Shown: positions 53,584 to 63,670, counted from the first letter of the stretch. The stretch: 64,000 bases of DNA from Mycobacterium sp. (GCA_016197405.1 JACPVR010000011.1:298529-362528), one strand, 5' to 3'. The notes: generated from the sequence alone by a model not told the origin. Translations and numbers: made by a program.

Positions 53584-54480
53584 ATGGCGCTGAAATATGC
53601 ACCAGCCCAGACGGTTCCGCATGAGTTCGGCGAGCCGTCGCGAGCCGGCGTCTTGGTGGCGGTGTGGAGCGTCCTGACCAAGTTTGTCGCGCGGTTGTCT
53701 GCCATACCCGTACGCAGCATCGGGACCATGGGGCGAAGCGTCATGTTGGGCGCCTCGGTGATCCGCTATGCGGTCATCGACACCCTCACGCTGCGGTTGT
53801 CATACGGGGAACTCATCATCCAGGCGTGGACCCTGCTGAAGGTCACGGCGCTGCCGGCCGTGTTGATGGCGATTCCGTTCGGCGCCATGGTCGCAGTGCA
53901 ACTTTCCGGTCTGGTCAACGAGGTCGGCGCCAATTCGCTGGTCGGATCGGCCACCGGTGTCGCTGTCCTGCGCCAAGGGGCCCCAGTCACCGCGGGACTC
54001 CTGATGGGCGGTGCTGCAGCGTCGGCAATCGCCTCTGATTTCGGCGCTCGGGCAATACGTGAGGAGCTGGATGCCTTGCGCACACTGGGAATCGACCCCG
54101 TGCGACGGCTCGTCGTTCCGCGCTTCCTGGCGCTGCTGCTCATCACCCCGATCCTGGTCGTCATCGTCATCGCGATGGGGGTGGGTGCGGCATTCGTCAT
54201 CGCCACCGTCGTCAACGGCGTGACACCAGGTAGCTTCTGGCTGTCCTTCGGTTCCTTCGCGAAGATGGTCGACGTCTGGTTCACCATGGGCAAGGGCTTC
54301 CTCTTCGCCACCATCGTCGCGGTCATATCGGCGCAGCGCGGTATGGAGGCCAAGGGCGGGCCCCGGGGTGTCGCCGACGCGGTCAACGCGTCGGTGGTTC
54401 TCAACGTGATCCTCATCGTGGTCGTGAACCTCGCCATCACCCAGTTGCAGACGATGTTCTTCCCGATGGCGGTGGCCTGA
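53584..54480 (+). CDS. yrbEA: MlaE/YrbE permease, first subunit of Mce transporter
   Basis: A 298-residue MlaE-family permease with about six hydrophobic segments after an extended N-terminus. The conserved middle FGARAIREELDALRTLGIDPVRRLVVPRF near residue 155 is the coupling region that meets an MlaF-type ATPase. It forms the inner-membrane channel of an Mce lipid importer with the next gene, whose ATG overlaps its stop (TGATG). The mce paralogue number cannot be given from sequence. Confidence 0.94.
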   Translation: MALKYAPAQTVPHEFGEPSRAGVLVAVWSVLTKFVARLSAIPVRSIGTMGRSVMLGASVIRYAVIDTLTLRLSYGELIIQAWTLLKVTALPAVLMAIPFGAMVAVQLSGLVNEVGANSLVGSATGVAVLRQGAPVTAGLLMGGAAASAIASDFGARAIREELDALRTLGIDPVRRLVVPRFLALLLITPILVVIVIAMGVGAAFVIATVVNGVTPGSFWLSFGSFAKMVDVWFTMGKGFLFATIVAVISAQRGMEAKGGPRGVADAVNASVVLNVILIVVVNLAITQLQTMFFPMAVA

Positions 54481-55352
54481 TGATCACATCGTCGCTCAGC
54501 ACCACGTCGGTGCCGTCGAGATATCGCCGCGTCCTGTATGTACCGGTGAAGTCGATGGGCGGAACCTTCCGAACGACCGGGCAATGGCTCACATTCATCG
54601 CCCAAACCTTTTGGCTGCTACCGATAACCGTCCGAAAGTACCGGCGCGAAACCCTCCAGGTCATGAACAACTTGGCCTGGGGGCGCGGCTCCATCATCGT
54701 CGACGGCGGCGTGATCAGCGTGTTGATAATCCTCGGCGTCACAGTTGGTGCGATTGTTGCCATCGAAGCATTCGCGACCTTGAACCTGATCGGTTTGGGC
54801 GCTTTGGCGGGCATCATCGGTGGTTGGGGAAGCGTCCGCGAGATGGCGCCGCTGGTGGCAGGCGTCGCGTTCGCCTCGCAAGCTGGTTGCCGCATGACCG
54901 CGGAGATCGGTTCGATGCGCATATCGGACGAAATCGATGCCGCCGAGGCGATGGGCTTGCGGTCGATACCGTTCGTGGTCGGAACCCGTGTCATAGGGGG
55001 CCTGATGTGCGTCATCCCGGGCTTCCTCATGACGCTCGTGGTCACGTTCTATACCAGTCACACTGTGATCCGGATCTTCTACAACCAGCCCGGCGGCACG
55101 TACAACCACTACTTCGTTCAGTTCCTGTCACTGCAGGATATCGGTGCCTCACTGCTGAAAGCGGTCGTGTACTGCACGGCAGCCACTTTCATCCACTGCT
55201 ACTACGGATTCTTCGCGTCAGGTGGTCCGGTGGGCGTCGGAGAGGCCTCCGGACGGGCCATCCGATCCAGCCTCGTCACGATCATGGTGCTCGACCTCGC
55301 CACCACCATCATGCTCTGGGGCCTGCGGCCGGAATTCGTGTTCAAGGGTTAG
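54480..55352 (+). CDS. yrbEB: MlaE/YrbE permease, second subunit of Mce transporter
   Basis: A 290-residue MlaE-family permease. The signature GCRMTAEIGSMRISDEIDAAEAMGLRSI near residue 138 is diagnostic of YrbEB. It pairs with YrbEA in the membrane. Ten bases separate it from mceA. No ATPase gene (mceG/mkl) lies in the window, which is normal because that gene is usually unlinked. Confidence 0.94.
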   Translation: MITSSLSTTSVPSRYRRVLYVPVKSMGGTFRTTGQWLTFIAQTFWLLPITVRKYRRETLQVMNNLAWGRGSIIVDGGVISVLIILGVTVGAIVAIEAFATLNLIGLGALAGIIGGWGSVREMAPLVAGVAFASQAGCRMTAEIGSMRISDEIDAAEAMGLRSIPFVVGTRVIGGLMCVIPGFLMTLVVTFYTSHTVIRIFYNQPGGTYNHYFVQFLSLQDIGASLLKAVVYCTAATFIHCYYGFFASGGPVGVGEASGRAIRSSLVTIMVLDLATTIMLWGLRPEFVFKG

Positions 55353-55362
55353 GGACCGCGCA

Positions 55363-56451
55363 ATGCTATTCCGGATGACGGCGGACGATGAGACCCGCAG
55401 ACTGACCATCATCGGTCTGGTCTTCGGACTATGTGTTGCGCTGAGCTGCTTGCTGATTGCCTTCAATCCGTTTGGCGGCGCACAGGAGCAGAAGTACTCC
55501 ATCACCATCAACGTTCCGTCGGTGGGAGAAGGCGTGGCGCCCGGCACCGAGTTGGTGATGCACGGTGTCAAGGTGGGCACGGTTACCGGTGTATCGAGCT
55601 TGCCGGGTGGAACGGTGCGCCTCGGTGCTGACCTGCTGGCCGGACCCACCGCCGGACTGACCGACACTTTCGCGCTGGACTTCAGGCCGACCAATTACTT
55701 CGGCGTCACCGGTATCAACTTGATCGCGGGTGAAGGTGGTCAACCACTGCGAGACGGACTGCACATCGATACGGTACCGAAAGGCGATTTCACCCTGCAG
55801 GCCTTGCTTTCCCGGGTCGGTGAGATCACCGGGGGAGTGGTGACACCGCAGCTGGTCAGCGTCGTCAACCGGGCGACGCGGTACACCGATGCACTCAATC
55901 CGCTCATCGAGACCATGCTGACCGCGGCAGACAGCGTCGCCAAGGTCCAGACGGTCAGCACCGAACAACTGCTGCGGAACACCACTGGCATCAGTGTGGC
56001 GTTTCCGGCCTTCGTCGCTGGCATGACGGCCACCGGTTACGGCATGAACCAGGATTCGGGATTCGTCAACTTCAATGTCTCTGGGGAGTACGGCCTACCG
56101 GGCCCAGATTCCGGAATTCGGCCGGGTCAGCGACAGACTGCTGAGTATTGGCAGACGAGGTCGCGTGCCACCCTGGATCTGCTCGCCAATTCGTTCTTCG
56201 GTGCGCTCGGCAAGCTGTTGGCCTCACATCCCGCCGATCTTCTCCCCGCGGTCGGCCTCATCAAGAGTGTGACCGACACCGTCCCCGGCCTGGTTGCACC
56301 GGAAGGGATCGCGGCGACGCTGGTGGACCTGCGAACCCGTTTCGAGCATCTCTACGCCGGTTCACCCGAGCAGCGTGCGCTACAGGTGCACATCGTGCTC
56401 GACAACCTTCCCGGCGTCCAGGCGCCGATCAACGCAATGGGGGGACCGTGA
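55363..56451 (+). CDS. mceA: MCE family protein A
   Basis: A 362-residue cell-envelope protein: one N-terminal membrane anchor (IIGLVFGLCVALSCLLIAF), an MlaD/MCE domain from about 40 to 120 with HGVKVGTVTGV, and a long helical region that builds the periplasmic tunnel. A second ATG at 55375 would remove four residues. Its stop overlaps the mceB start (GTGA). Confidence 0.92.
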   Translation: MLFRMTADDETRRLTIIGLVFGLCVALSCLLIAFNPFGGAQEQKYSITINVPSVGEGVAPGTELVMHGVKVGTVTGVSSLPGGTVRLGADLLAGPTAGLTDTFALDFRPTNYFGVTGINLIAGEGGQPLRDGLHIDTVPKGDFTLQALLSRVGEITGGVVTPQLVSVVNRATRYTDALNPLIETMLTAADSVAKVQTVSTEQLLRNTTGISVAFPAFVAGMTATGYGMNQDSGFVNFNVSGEYGLPGPDSGIRPGQRQTAEYWQTRSRATLDLLANSFFGALGKLLASHPADLLPAVGLIKSVTDTVPGLVAPEGIAATLVDLRTRFEHLYAGSPEQRALQVHIVLDNLPGVQAPINAMGGP

Positions 56452-57455
56452 TCAAACCCAAAGCTGCACTCTGGCGATTCGTGCTGAGCAGTGCACTTGC
56501 CGCCTTGGTCTTCATATTGATCGTGAATGTGCTGCGCCAGCCTGTTGCCGCCGAAACACGCTCCTATACAGCCGAATTCACCGACGTATCGGGATTGCAC
56601 GAGGACGCCGACGTGCGTGTGCGCGGTGTGCGGGTGGGCAAGGTGCAGTCACTGACGCTGCAACGGCGTGCGGGTCAGAGCGTCGCCGTTGTCGGGCTGA
56701 GCATGGACAGGCGCTTTGCCGTGGTCCCGGCAACCCGCCTCGCGGTCAAATATCAGGCCCTCACCGGGCTGCGCTACATCGACGTGACCGACGCAGCAGA
56801 AGGCGCGAAGGACGATCAACTTCTCACCACGATTCCGGTGACCATGACGCGGCCGTCTTTCGACATCACCACCTTGTTCAACGGCCTGCAGCCGGCACTG
56901 GCGACGCTGAGTCCAGACGATATCGATACCTTCACGTCGAATGCGGCCACCCTGCTCGACGGTGACGGCACCGGTCTGGGTCCGATGCTCGACAGCATTC
57001 GCAAGTTGACCGAATTCGCCACCGACCGTCAGCAGGTGGTCGCCACTCTGATGAGCAATCTCGCGGCGATAGCCGACGAGTTGGGCGGGCACTCCAAGGA
57101 TTTCGTCCAGATCCTGGACTGGTTGAACAGTCCCCTGGATGCCGCGCTGTCGGTCCTCGACGAGTTCCGGAAGTCGACGCTCTACGGACCGGGATTCACC
57201 GAGGCGGCGGTTCGGCTCCTGCACAACATGGGATTCCAGCCGGGTCAGGCGGATATCGACGACGGCCTCGATCGCGCGATAACCGTCTTCGACGACTGGA
57301 GTGATGCTTTCAAGCGAATCCCGGTGGCCTGGGACAACGTGGCTCCGCCGGCTCCGCCGGGCGCACCGTTGCCCTGCTCTCACGGCCCCGCCCAGCTCCC
57401 TGCATCGCTCGACGTACTCCTCAACGGCCAGCGGGTGATCTTGTGCAACCAGTGA
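56448..57455 (+). CDS. mceB: MCE family protein B
   Basis: A 335-residue protein with an N-terminal anchor (FVLSSALAALVFILIVNVL), an MCE domain with VRVRGVRVGKVQSL near 60-73 and a helical part ending in a Cys-containing tail (LPCSHG, ILCNQ). It starts with GTG overlapping the mceA stop. It overlaps mceC by 13 bases. Confidence 0.92.
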   Translation: MIKPKAALWRFVLSSALAALVFILIVNVLRQPVAAETRSYTAEFTDVSGLHEDADVRVRGVRVGKVQSLTLQRRAGQSVAVVGLSMDRRFAVVPATRLAVKYQALTGLRYIDVTDAAEGAKDDQLLTTIPVTMTRPSFDITTLFNGLQPALATLSPDDIDTFTSNAATLLDGDGTGLGPMLDSIRKLTEFATDRQQVVATLMSNLAAIADELGGHSKDFVQILDWLNSPLDAALSVLDEFRKSTLYGPGFTEAAVRLLHNMGFQPGQADIDDGLDRAITVFDDWSDAFKRIPVAWDNVAPPAPPGAPLPCSHGPAQLPASLDVLLNGQRVILCNQ

Positions 57456-58414
57456 AATTGCTGCGGAATCAGATGTTCTGGGGCACGACAGCCCTGGTGC
57501 TCATCATGGCCTTGGCGGTCACTGCCGCCGCGGTCTACGTCAAGCCGCCCGGTGAGAAGACCGTCGTGTTCTATACCGACGACGCAGCAGCGGTCCGCCC
57601 CGGTGACAGTGTCCGCATTGCCGGCATAACCGTCGGCCGGATCAAGGACCTTGCCATCGAACCCGACAGGGTGGCAGTGCGGGCCGCCGTCGAAGGAGGG
57701 GCATTCGTCGGGGATCAGTCTCAAGTGGAGGTGCGGATGCTGACCATCGTCGGCGGCTACTACGTCAATCTGGTGTCACTTGGCGACAAGCCTCTGGGGG
57801 ACAACACGATTCCGGTGGAGCGCGTCAAGATGCCCTATAACCTGATGAGTGCGCTCGCCGACGCGACCAAAGTCACCCAGGACGTCAACCCGCAACCCAT
57901 CCGTCAGTCACTGGATCAGATCCAGGCCGGTCTGGAGGGAACGAACACCGAGACGCTGACGGCGATCATCGACGCCGGCAACGCGCTCACCAGCACCATG
58001 GAAAGGCAACGCGGACAGATCACCTCGATCCTGAATCTGTCCGACGAGTACATCCAATCGCTGAGCGCATACCGGGGACGATTGCAGGAGCTGGTCTCCA
58101 AGATCGCGATCCTCGAACAGACACTCGTGGTGTACGGCAAGGGTTTCGCCGGAGCGCTCAGTGGTATGGGTGACATCGGAGATGCGTTCCTGGCGCCGTT
58201 CGGCAAGTTCTGGGTCAACAACCGCGAGGCATTCATCGAGAAGGTTCGTCAATGGCAGGACAGGTTCCGCCGGTGGGCCGACAACAACAGCCGCATCATC
58301 CCGAGGTTGCGCCGCGTCAGGGACAAGATCGAACGCGTCCTGGACGCCCAGAACGCACGACCGGAGCTGCTCGCGACCGACCTGTGCATCCCGATGCCGG
58401 GGAGTCCGTGCTGA
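57443..58414 (+). CDS. mceC: MCE family protein C
   Basis: A 323-residue protein: anchor (MFWGTTALVLIMALAVTAAAVYV), MCE domain with DSVRIAGITVGRIKDL near 55-70, then a coiled helical region and a short tail ending in CIPMPGSPC. It lacks the long proline-rich C-terminus of Mce1C. GTG 57443 overlaps mceB by 13 bp. Confidence 0.92.
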   Translation: MQPVKLLRNQMFWGTTALVLIMALAVTAAAVYVKPPGEKTVVFYTDDAAAVRPGDSVRIAGITVGRIKDLAIEPDRVAVRAAVEGGAFVGDQSQVEVRMLTIVGGYYVNLVSLGDKPLGDNTIPVERVKMPYNLMSALADATKVTQDVNPQPIRQSLDQIQAGLEGTNTETLTAIIDAGNALTSTMERQRGQITSILNLSDEYIQSLSAYRGRLQELVSKIAILEQTLVVYGKGFAGALSGMGDIGDAFLAPFGKFWVNNREAFIEKVRQWQDRFRRWADNNSRIIPRLRRVRDKIERVLDAQNARPELLATDLCIPMPGSPC

Positions 58415-59532
58415 TGGCCACCACACGTAGGCGTCCGGTGACCCGTATCGGCTCAACGGTTCTCGTGGCCGGGGCGGTCGTCGCGGCAGGATCGTCCTGC
58501 GCAAGCTCCGTCCAGCCGTCGGGGGCCGACTTCTGCGCGATCATGTCGGACAGCATCGGTCTCTATGTCGACAACCCGGTCACCCAGATGGGTTATCCCA
58601 TCGGTAAGGTGACGGCGATCTCCGCCGATCCGGGCCATGTTCGCATCGATTTCGCGATGACCGAAAAGCGCCCGATTCCTGCTGATGTCAAAGCCCTCAT
58701 TCGGTCTCCGACAATCCTTGCCGACCGGTCGCTCGAGCTCGCCGGCAACTACTCGGGCGGCCCGCAGTTGGCGCCCGGCCAGTGCATACCCCTGGAACGC
58801 ACCGTGACGCCCAAATCGTTGTCGGAGGTGATCGGTTCGGCCGACACCTTCGTCAAGGCGATCAGCCCAGAAGGTTCGACCAATGTCGCCGACAGCGTCC
58901 GGGGACTCAATCAGCTGATGCAGAACAATGGTGCGCGCGCCGGCCAATTGATAACTCAGACATCGGCGCTGCTGGACAGCCCGGATCAGGCGGTCAGCGA
59001 TATGGGCTCGATCATGGCGAACCTCTCCGATCTGACGACATCGCTGAAGGAGATGCGTGGACCGATCAAGGAGATTCTCCAGGACTCGGTTACCGCTGTA
59101 CCCGACGTCGCTACGGCTCTTGACGGGACCACACGTCTGGCGGGCCCCACTGGAGCCGGAAATCTGGGGCCGCTGATCGAGGCGGTCGCCGTTCTGGAGA
59201 CGCGGATGGGCGACGAGACACAGCTCACCCTCGACACCGTTGGCGCCTCAGTTCGAAAACTCAGCCCACACGCCAATGCGTTCGCCGATCTGTTGAACCC
59301 CGTTCCGTCCTGGATCAACACCGTCGCGAATCATTACAACGGCCATCAGTTCAGCTTCTTCAACATCGCCTACCGACCGCCGATGTTCCGGGTGCAGACC
59401 CACGATGGTTTGGCGTTGTGCGGCTTCATGAATGCGACGACTCCCGGCAGTTGTGCGGATGTGAACGGCCAGCCCTACGCCGTCGACATCGCACTGCTTC
59501 AGTACGTGCTCACACAGGCGAACCACTCGTGA
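58414..59532 (+). CDS. mceD: MCE family protein D
   Basis: A 372-residue protein with an Arg-rich N-terminus and a hydrophobic segment ending AAGSSCASS; Cys29 could be lipidated, but Gly at -3 is not a standard lipobox. The MCE domain has QMGYPIGKVTAI near 58-69. The C-terminal part (YNGHQFSFFNIAYRPP) ends with Cys-containing loops. Start ATG overlaps the mceC stop (TGATG). Confidence 0.9.
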   Translation: MATTRRRPVTRIGSTVLVAGAVVAAGSSCASSVQPSGADFCAIMSDSIGLYVDNPVTQMGYPIGKVTAISADPGHVRIDFAMTEKRPIPADVKALIRSPTILADRSLELAGNYSGGPQLAPGQCIPLERTVTPKSLSEVIGSADTFVKAISPEGSTNVADSVRGLNQLMQNNGARAGQLITQTSALLDSPDQAVSDMGSIMANLSDLTTSLKEMRGPIKEILQDSVTAVPDVATALDGTTRLAGPTGAGNLGPLIEAVAVLETRMGDETQLTLDTVGASVRKLSPHANAFADLLNPVPSWINTVANHYNGHQFSFFNIAYRPPMFRVQTHDGLALCGFMNATTPGSCADVNGQPYAVDIALLQYVLTQANHS

Positions 59533-60518
59533 TCGCCGTGTGGAAGACCCTGGCCGCCGCACTGATGGCAGTGTCGCTGACCTCGTGTGCATCCATCACG
59601 GTGAACTCCCTGCCGCAGCCGGGGAGCAGTGAAAGCGACGGCTACGACATCGTGATCGAGTTCGCCAGCGTGCTCAATCTGCCGGACCGCGCGAAGGTGG
59701 TCCAGGACGGCACCGCGGTGGGCGTGGTCACCGGCGTGAACCTGAAAGATGACCGCGTCGATGTGACAGCCCGGATCAACAACGACGTGGCTGTTCCGGC
59801 CGACGTGCGCGCGACTTTTCAGCAGTCCACGGTGCTGGGCGACACCTATGTGGCGCTTCAGCGACCGGCTGCCTCGGCCGGCTCGCCGCTGGCGGTGGGC
59901 GGCACGATTCCGTTGACGCAGACGACGTCCCCTCCGCAATTGGAGGACACCATCGCCAACCTGGCGAACTTCGTCGGTAGCGGTGCCATCCAACGGATAC
60001 AGAACACCATTATCAAGGTCAACAACGTCACTCCTTCCCAGGGTCAAGACCTGCGCAACATGGCCGGCCGAGTGGCGATGGATATCTCGGACCTCTCCAA
60101 CAACATCGACGTCGTCGACAAGTGGCTAGACGGCGTGTCGGACACCGTAGGGGTGGCGCACCAAAATCTCCCGATCTACGCCTATTGGGTATCGCCCGAC
60201 GGCATGCTGGGATTCGATCGCGCCTTCCAAGCTGCCAGCTATATCGGCACTGTTCTGCCATCGATCGGCAGCATCTACAGCGGCGGCTTCTGGCTGGTGC
60301 CAACACTCAATTCCCTTGCTGATGCCATGGGGGCCGTACAAGGCACCAAATGGGATTTCGAGCGCGAAGCGCCCGCCTGGCGCAGGTTGTTCTACGAGGA
60401 CTTCCTCCCGGTGGACAAGAACCCCGCCATCAACATCACCTCGATCACCGGACCGGACGGCAAGGAAATGATCGACAACGTTCAGGACGTCCTGCGCATT
60501 CTCGGAGCGACGCCATGA
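59529..60518 (+). CDS. mceE: MCE family lipoprotein E
   Basis: A 329-residue lipoprotein. The signal peptide ends in the lipobox LTSC with Cys20 as the lipidated residue, as expected for the E subunit (LprK-type). The MCE domain has VVQDGTAVGVVTGV near 57-70. The GTG start overlaps the mceD stop (GTGA), and its stop overlaps mceF. Confidence 0.92.
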   Translation: MIAVWKTLAAALMAVSLTSCASITVNSLPQPGSSESDGYDIVIEFASVLNLPDRAKVVQDGTAVGVVTGVNLKDDRVDVTARINNDVAVPADVRATFQQSTVLGDTYVALQRPAASAGSPLAVGGTIPLTQTTSPPQLEDTIANLANFVGSGAIQRIQNTIIKVNNVTPSQGQDLRNMAGRVAMDISDLSNNIDVVDKWLDGVSDTVGVAHQNLPIYAYWVSPDGMLGFDRAFQAASYIGTVLPSIGSIYSGGFWLVPTLNSLADAMGAVQGTKWDFEREAPAWRRLFYEDFLPVDKNPAINITSITGPDGKEMIDNVQDVLRILGATP

Positions 60519-61471
60519 GGACTGTGCGTAACACGATGTCGTTCGCCGTCTTCGCGGCCATGATCGCATTCGCCGTCAGCTACATCGGCTCGTACCAGAT
60601 CGCCGCCGGCCTACCGGACAATCGCACCAATCTCACGATGACGGTTCCTGACGTCAAAGGCCTGGTGGTCGGCTCCAGTGTCCTACTTCGCGGTGTCGCG
60701 GTCGGGAAGGTGACCAGTGTCGATACGTCGGTCAGCGATGCCACGATCGGATTCTATATCGATGGCGCCCAACATATTCCGGTCGACAGCAACGTGCGGC
60801 TCGACAACCTGTCCGCCCTCGGCGAGGCGTATATCGGCCTGATGCCGAACACCGATCACGGCCCAATGCTCGCCGACGGGCAGCACATCGCCGCCGAGGC
60901 CGTGACGGTCCCGCCGTCGATCTCGCAGTTGGCCACAAGCGTGGTGCGAGTGCTCAATCAGATGGACCCCCAACAACTCAGCAGCATCGTCGGTGAGACC
61001 GACTCGGCACTGCCGGATCCTGATCAGGTCCTGCCGAATCTGACTCGGGCCAGCCAGTTGTTGCGCAATGTGGTGGTCGGAATGAACGGTAATGGCAAGG
61101 AGGTGCTCGACAACTTCCAGACACTGCTACAGAACGCGGGTTGGGTCGGCCCGACACTCGCCAGCATTGCGCCTGCGCTCAGAGACGCCGGCAAGGGCAT
61201 CAGTGGGACCTACACCGCCATGATGAACACCATCGTCTGGAACAACCCGACCAATATGGTGCTCTTCCAGAAATTCCTGGCCCGGATCCAAGCATTTCTG
61301 GACACGAGGGGTCCCGATATCAAAGTCCTGACACAGGCCATGACCCCGCAATTCCAAGGCATCAGCGGCGCGTTGATGAACTTCGATACGGGACAGATTC
61401 TGTCGAACGCACTGTCCGGCATACCCGAGGAGGGCGCGATCACACTCCATGTCACAGTGCCCAACCCCTGA
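60515..61471 (+). CDS. mceF: MCE family protein F
   Basis: A 318-residue protein: N-terminal anchor (MSFAVFAAMIAFAVSYIG), MCE domain with SVLLRGVAVGKVTSVD near 54-69 and a helical region. It completes the A-F hexamer expected of an Mce tunnel. ATG overlaps the mceE stop. The Mce-associated gene follows after 37 bp. Confidence 0.92.
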   Translation: MRTVRNTMSFAVFAAMIAFAVSYIGSYQIAAGLPDNRTNLTMTVPDVKGLVVGSSVLLRGVAVGKVTSVDTSVSDATIGFYIDGAQHIPVDSNVRLDNLSALGEAYIGLMPNTDHGPMLADGQHIAAEAVTVPPSISQLATSVVRVLNQMDPQQLSSIVGETDSALPDPDQVLPNLTRASQLLRNVVVGMNGNGKEVLDNFQTLLQNAGWVGPTLASIAPALRDAGKGISGTYTAMMNTIVWNNPTNMVLFQKFLARIQAFLDTRGPDIKVLTQAMTPQFQGISGALMNFDTGQILSNALSGIPEEGAITLHVTVPNP

Positions 61472-61508
61472 ACCCAGCGACCCTGACCACTCAGCCGAAG
61501 GAAAAGAC

Positions 61509-62138
61509 ATGTCCACAACCGAGATCGAGAGCCGGACCGACGTCCCAGAACCACTGACAACCGACGATGACTGCACCGACGAAAGCGTCGAAAAGCCCGC
61601 CACCGCGGACAAGGCGCCGCGACGACTGTCGGTATCCGTACGTGCCGCCGTGGTCGCTCTGGTCATCGCACTTCTTCTCGCGGGTGTCGGTGTGCTGGGG
61701 TGGCTCTACATGGGAGCCCGCGAACAGCTGAGTGCGCAGCAGCGTGCCGCCGGTGATCGCAACCACGCCGAGAATGTCGCGAGCGAGTACTCGGTGCATG
61801 CCGCGGAGATGGATTACCAGGACTTCAACGGCTGGAAGACGAAGCTGGTCAACGGAACATCGCCGGAGCTCAACGACAAGCTGACCAAGGCGGCAGATTC
61901 GATGCAGCAGATCCTTGGCCCCCTGCAGTGGAAGTCGACGGCCCGCCCGCTCGCCGCCAAAGTGCGTTCCGATGTCGGTGGGGTCTACGTCGTGGACGCC
62001 TTCGTCAGTGTGTTGACCAAGACCGTGCAGGCCCCGGACGGCCTGCAGTCGACCGCCACGTACAGCGTCACACTGGACAGCAACAACAGTTGGCAGATCA
62101 CCGATGTCGGCGGAATCGATGCGGTTCTCGGAAAGTAG
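61509..62138 (+). CDS. Mce-associated membrane protein
   Basis: A 209-residue protein: acidic cytoplasmic N-terminus (about 40 residues), one membrane helix (AAVVALVIALLLAGVGVLGWLY), then an NTF2-like extracytoplasmic domain. This layout is the Mam/Mce-associated family, which stabilises Mce complexes. GAAGGAAAAGA precedes ATG 61509. Confidence 0.85.
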   Translation: MSTTEIESRTDVPEPLTTDDDCTDESVEKPATADKAPRRLSVSVRAAVVALVIALLLAGVGVLGWLYMGAREQLSAQQRAAGDRNHAENVASEYSVHAAEMDYQDFNGWKTKLVNGTSPELNDKLTKAADSMQQILGPLQWKSTARPLAAKVRSDVGGVYVVDAFVSVLTKTVQAPDGLQSTATYSVTLDSNNSWQITDVGGIDAVLGK

Positions 62139-62146
62139 CCGACCCC

Positions 62147-62782
62147 ATGCCTAGCCCCAAGGCCGGCGTGTCCGGGCGGGCGAAGTCACTGGCTGCTCGC
62201 TGCCTCATGGCTGCCGGCATCATGACCGCGGTGACCGCTGCTGTCACGGGCAATGCCTGGGCAGACGAACCCTGGGACACCCCGCCCGCGCCGCAGCCGC
62301 TGCCGATGGTGGTTCCGGTGCCCAGTGACTGGCAGCCGCAGTTCCCGTTCCCCTTCGACCAGACGCGCAGTTCGGTGACCGACGTCGAGATCAATGCCGA
62401 GCGCGAGATGTGCCAGTGGTTCAACGCTCAGTACCAGGAGCTCAAGCTGCAGATCGGCAGGCTCAACGACACGATCATCCGCAACAACGGTGACTTCGAC
62501 GCCGGTGACGTGCCGCAGCACCTGGCGATCGTCACTGCCAATATCGACCAGTCGCTGGACTTTCTCACGCCGCGTGTTCAGGTTCTGACGCAGAGCTACA
62601 ACCATGCCGGGGACATGTATTTCCCGCTGTACCAAGGCGATGCCTTCTACGGGCTGTGGCAACAACTGTTCAATGTCGGCAACGGGCTCAAGGCCCGCCA
62701 ACCCACCTGGTTCAGTGGTCCGTCCTTTCTGCGGGCACAACATTGGGGCAGCAAGATCGACCGCTCCCACGTGTGCCGATAG
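62147..62782 (+). CDS. Secreted Mce-locus protein of unknown function
   Basis: A 211-residue exported protein with a signal peptide ending near GNAWADE, a Pro-rich linker (TPPAPQPLPMVVPVP) and a helical domain bounded by two cysteines (MCQWFNAQ near 86 and the C-terminal VCR). It follows the Mce-associated gene by eight bases and is likely part of the operon. I do not recognise a named family. Confidence 0.78.
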   Translation: MPSPKAGVSGRAKSLAARCLMAAGIMTAVTAAVTGNAWADEPWDTPPAPQPLPMVVPVPSDWQPQFPFPFDQTRSSVTDVEINAEREMCQWFNAQYQELKLQIGRLNDTIIRNNGDFDAGDVPQHLAIVTANIDQSLDFLTPRVQVLTQSYNHAGDMYFPLYQGDAFYGLWQQLFNVGNGLKARQPTWFSGPSFLRAQHWGSKIDRSHVCR

Positions 62783-62816
62783 TCCCTGTCCGCCAAGCGA
62801 TCAAAAGGTCCATCCG

Positions 62817-63275
62817 ATGAAGCTCGTACCGCTGAGTGTGGCGTCGCTCCTGACGGCGACGTTCTGTGCCGGCACACTGCTCGCCGGCGTCGCCTCGGCC
62901 GACCCGGCACCCGATCTCGCCGAGGCAGTGGCCTCGGCGCGCGGCCATTGCGGCCCGTTGACTGTCGACCCGCGAGTTGACCGGGCCGCGGATATCGTCA
63001 ATCAGTCGACCTACGACTATGTCGACCACACCGCCCGGGACGTTCCGGCTGATGATCCGCACCCGGCCGCGATCGTCAAAGACCTCGGTATCGAAGGCGC
63101 CAAGACCTACGCCTTGCAGGGCGCTGCTCTCGACGATGCAGATGCGATACGCGGCCTGCTGGTGCAGGGCTTCAGCGTGATTCCGGACTGTGGTTACACC
63201 AGTATCGGTACCAGCCGACTGTACGAGCCGGAGTCCGGCTTCCACCTGCTGGTCGTCGTTCTGGTGGGACCGTGA
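62817..63275 (+). CDS. Secreted CAP/SCP-like small protein
   Basis: A 152-residue exported protein: signal peptide ending ASADPA, then a domain with two cysteines and RVDRAADIVNQSTYDYVDH, which resembles short mycobacterial CAP-like exported proteins found near mce genes. It overlaps the next gene by four bases (GTGA). Confidence 0.72.
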   Translation: MKLVPLSVASLLTATFCAGTLLAGVASADPAPDLAEAVASARGHCGPLTVDPRVDRAADIVNQSTYDYVDHTARDVPADDPHPAAIVKDLGIEGAKTYALQGAALDDADAIRGLLVQGFSVIPDCGYTSIGTSRLYEPESGFHLLVVVLVGP

Positions 63276-63670
63276 GGTATCCAGTTGGCAGGGTGACCCG
63301 GTTGGTGGGCTGTCTTGCGGCGTTCTTGCCCGCCGTCGCAGTCAACGCGCCGGCTGCCTACGCCGACGACATGGTCACCTACGAGGTCTTCTCGGCGGAC
63401 GTTCCGATTGCCAACATCGAGTATCAGGACATCACCGGGCGAATCGCGCTCAATGATGTCCAGCTTCCGTGGCGGGCGGACATCCGCGTCAGGTCGGTCC
63501 GCGGCGCACCGCCCGACGGTAGTCAGGTCCGAGCGGACTGGCGTCCCGGCGCCAGACCGTTCCGGTGGGTGACCGTACGCGTCATCTCCGAGGGCAAGGT
63601 CATTTGTGAGAGCACTCTCGATATCGGAAACGCCACGTGCTACGGCATCACACCCCGCGTTCCGCAGTAG
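63272..63670 (+). CDS. Secreted MmpS-like beta-sandwich protein
   Basis: A 132-residue exported protein: signal peptide ending AAYADD, followed by repeated beta strands (VTYEVFSADVPIANIEYQD, WRADIRV, WVTVRVISEGKVICESTLD) and a final CYG. The pattern VTYEV...LPW...C.S...C resembles the soluble domain of MmpS proteins, but it lacks an MmpL partner here. Function unknown; likely envelope-associated. Confidence 0.68.
   Translation: MRYPVGRVTRLVGCLAAFLPAVAVNAPAAYADDMVTYEVFSADVPIANIEYQDITGRIALNDVQLPWRADIRVRSVRGAPPDGSQVRADWRPGARPFRWVTVRVISEGKVICESTLDIGNATCYGITPRVPQ

Noticed and set aside
53312..53593. 93-codon rightward frame before yrbEA
   Set aside because: Gly/Arg-rich, without a domain, and it overlaps the yrbEA start in another frame.
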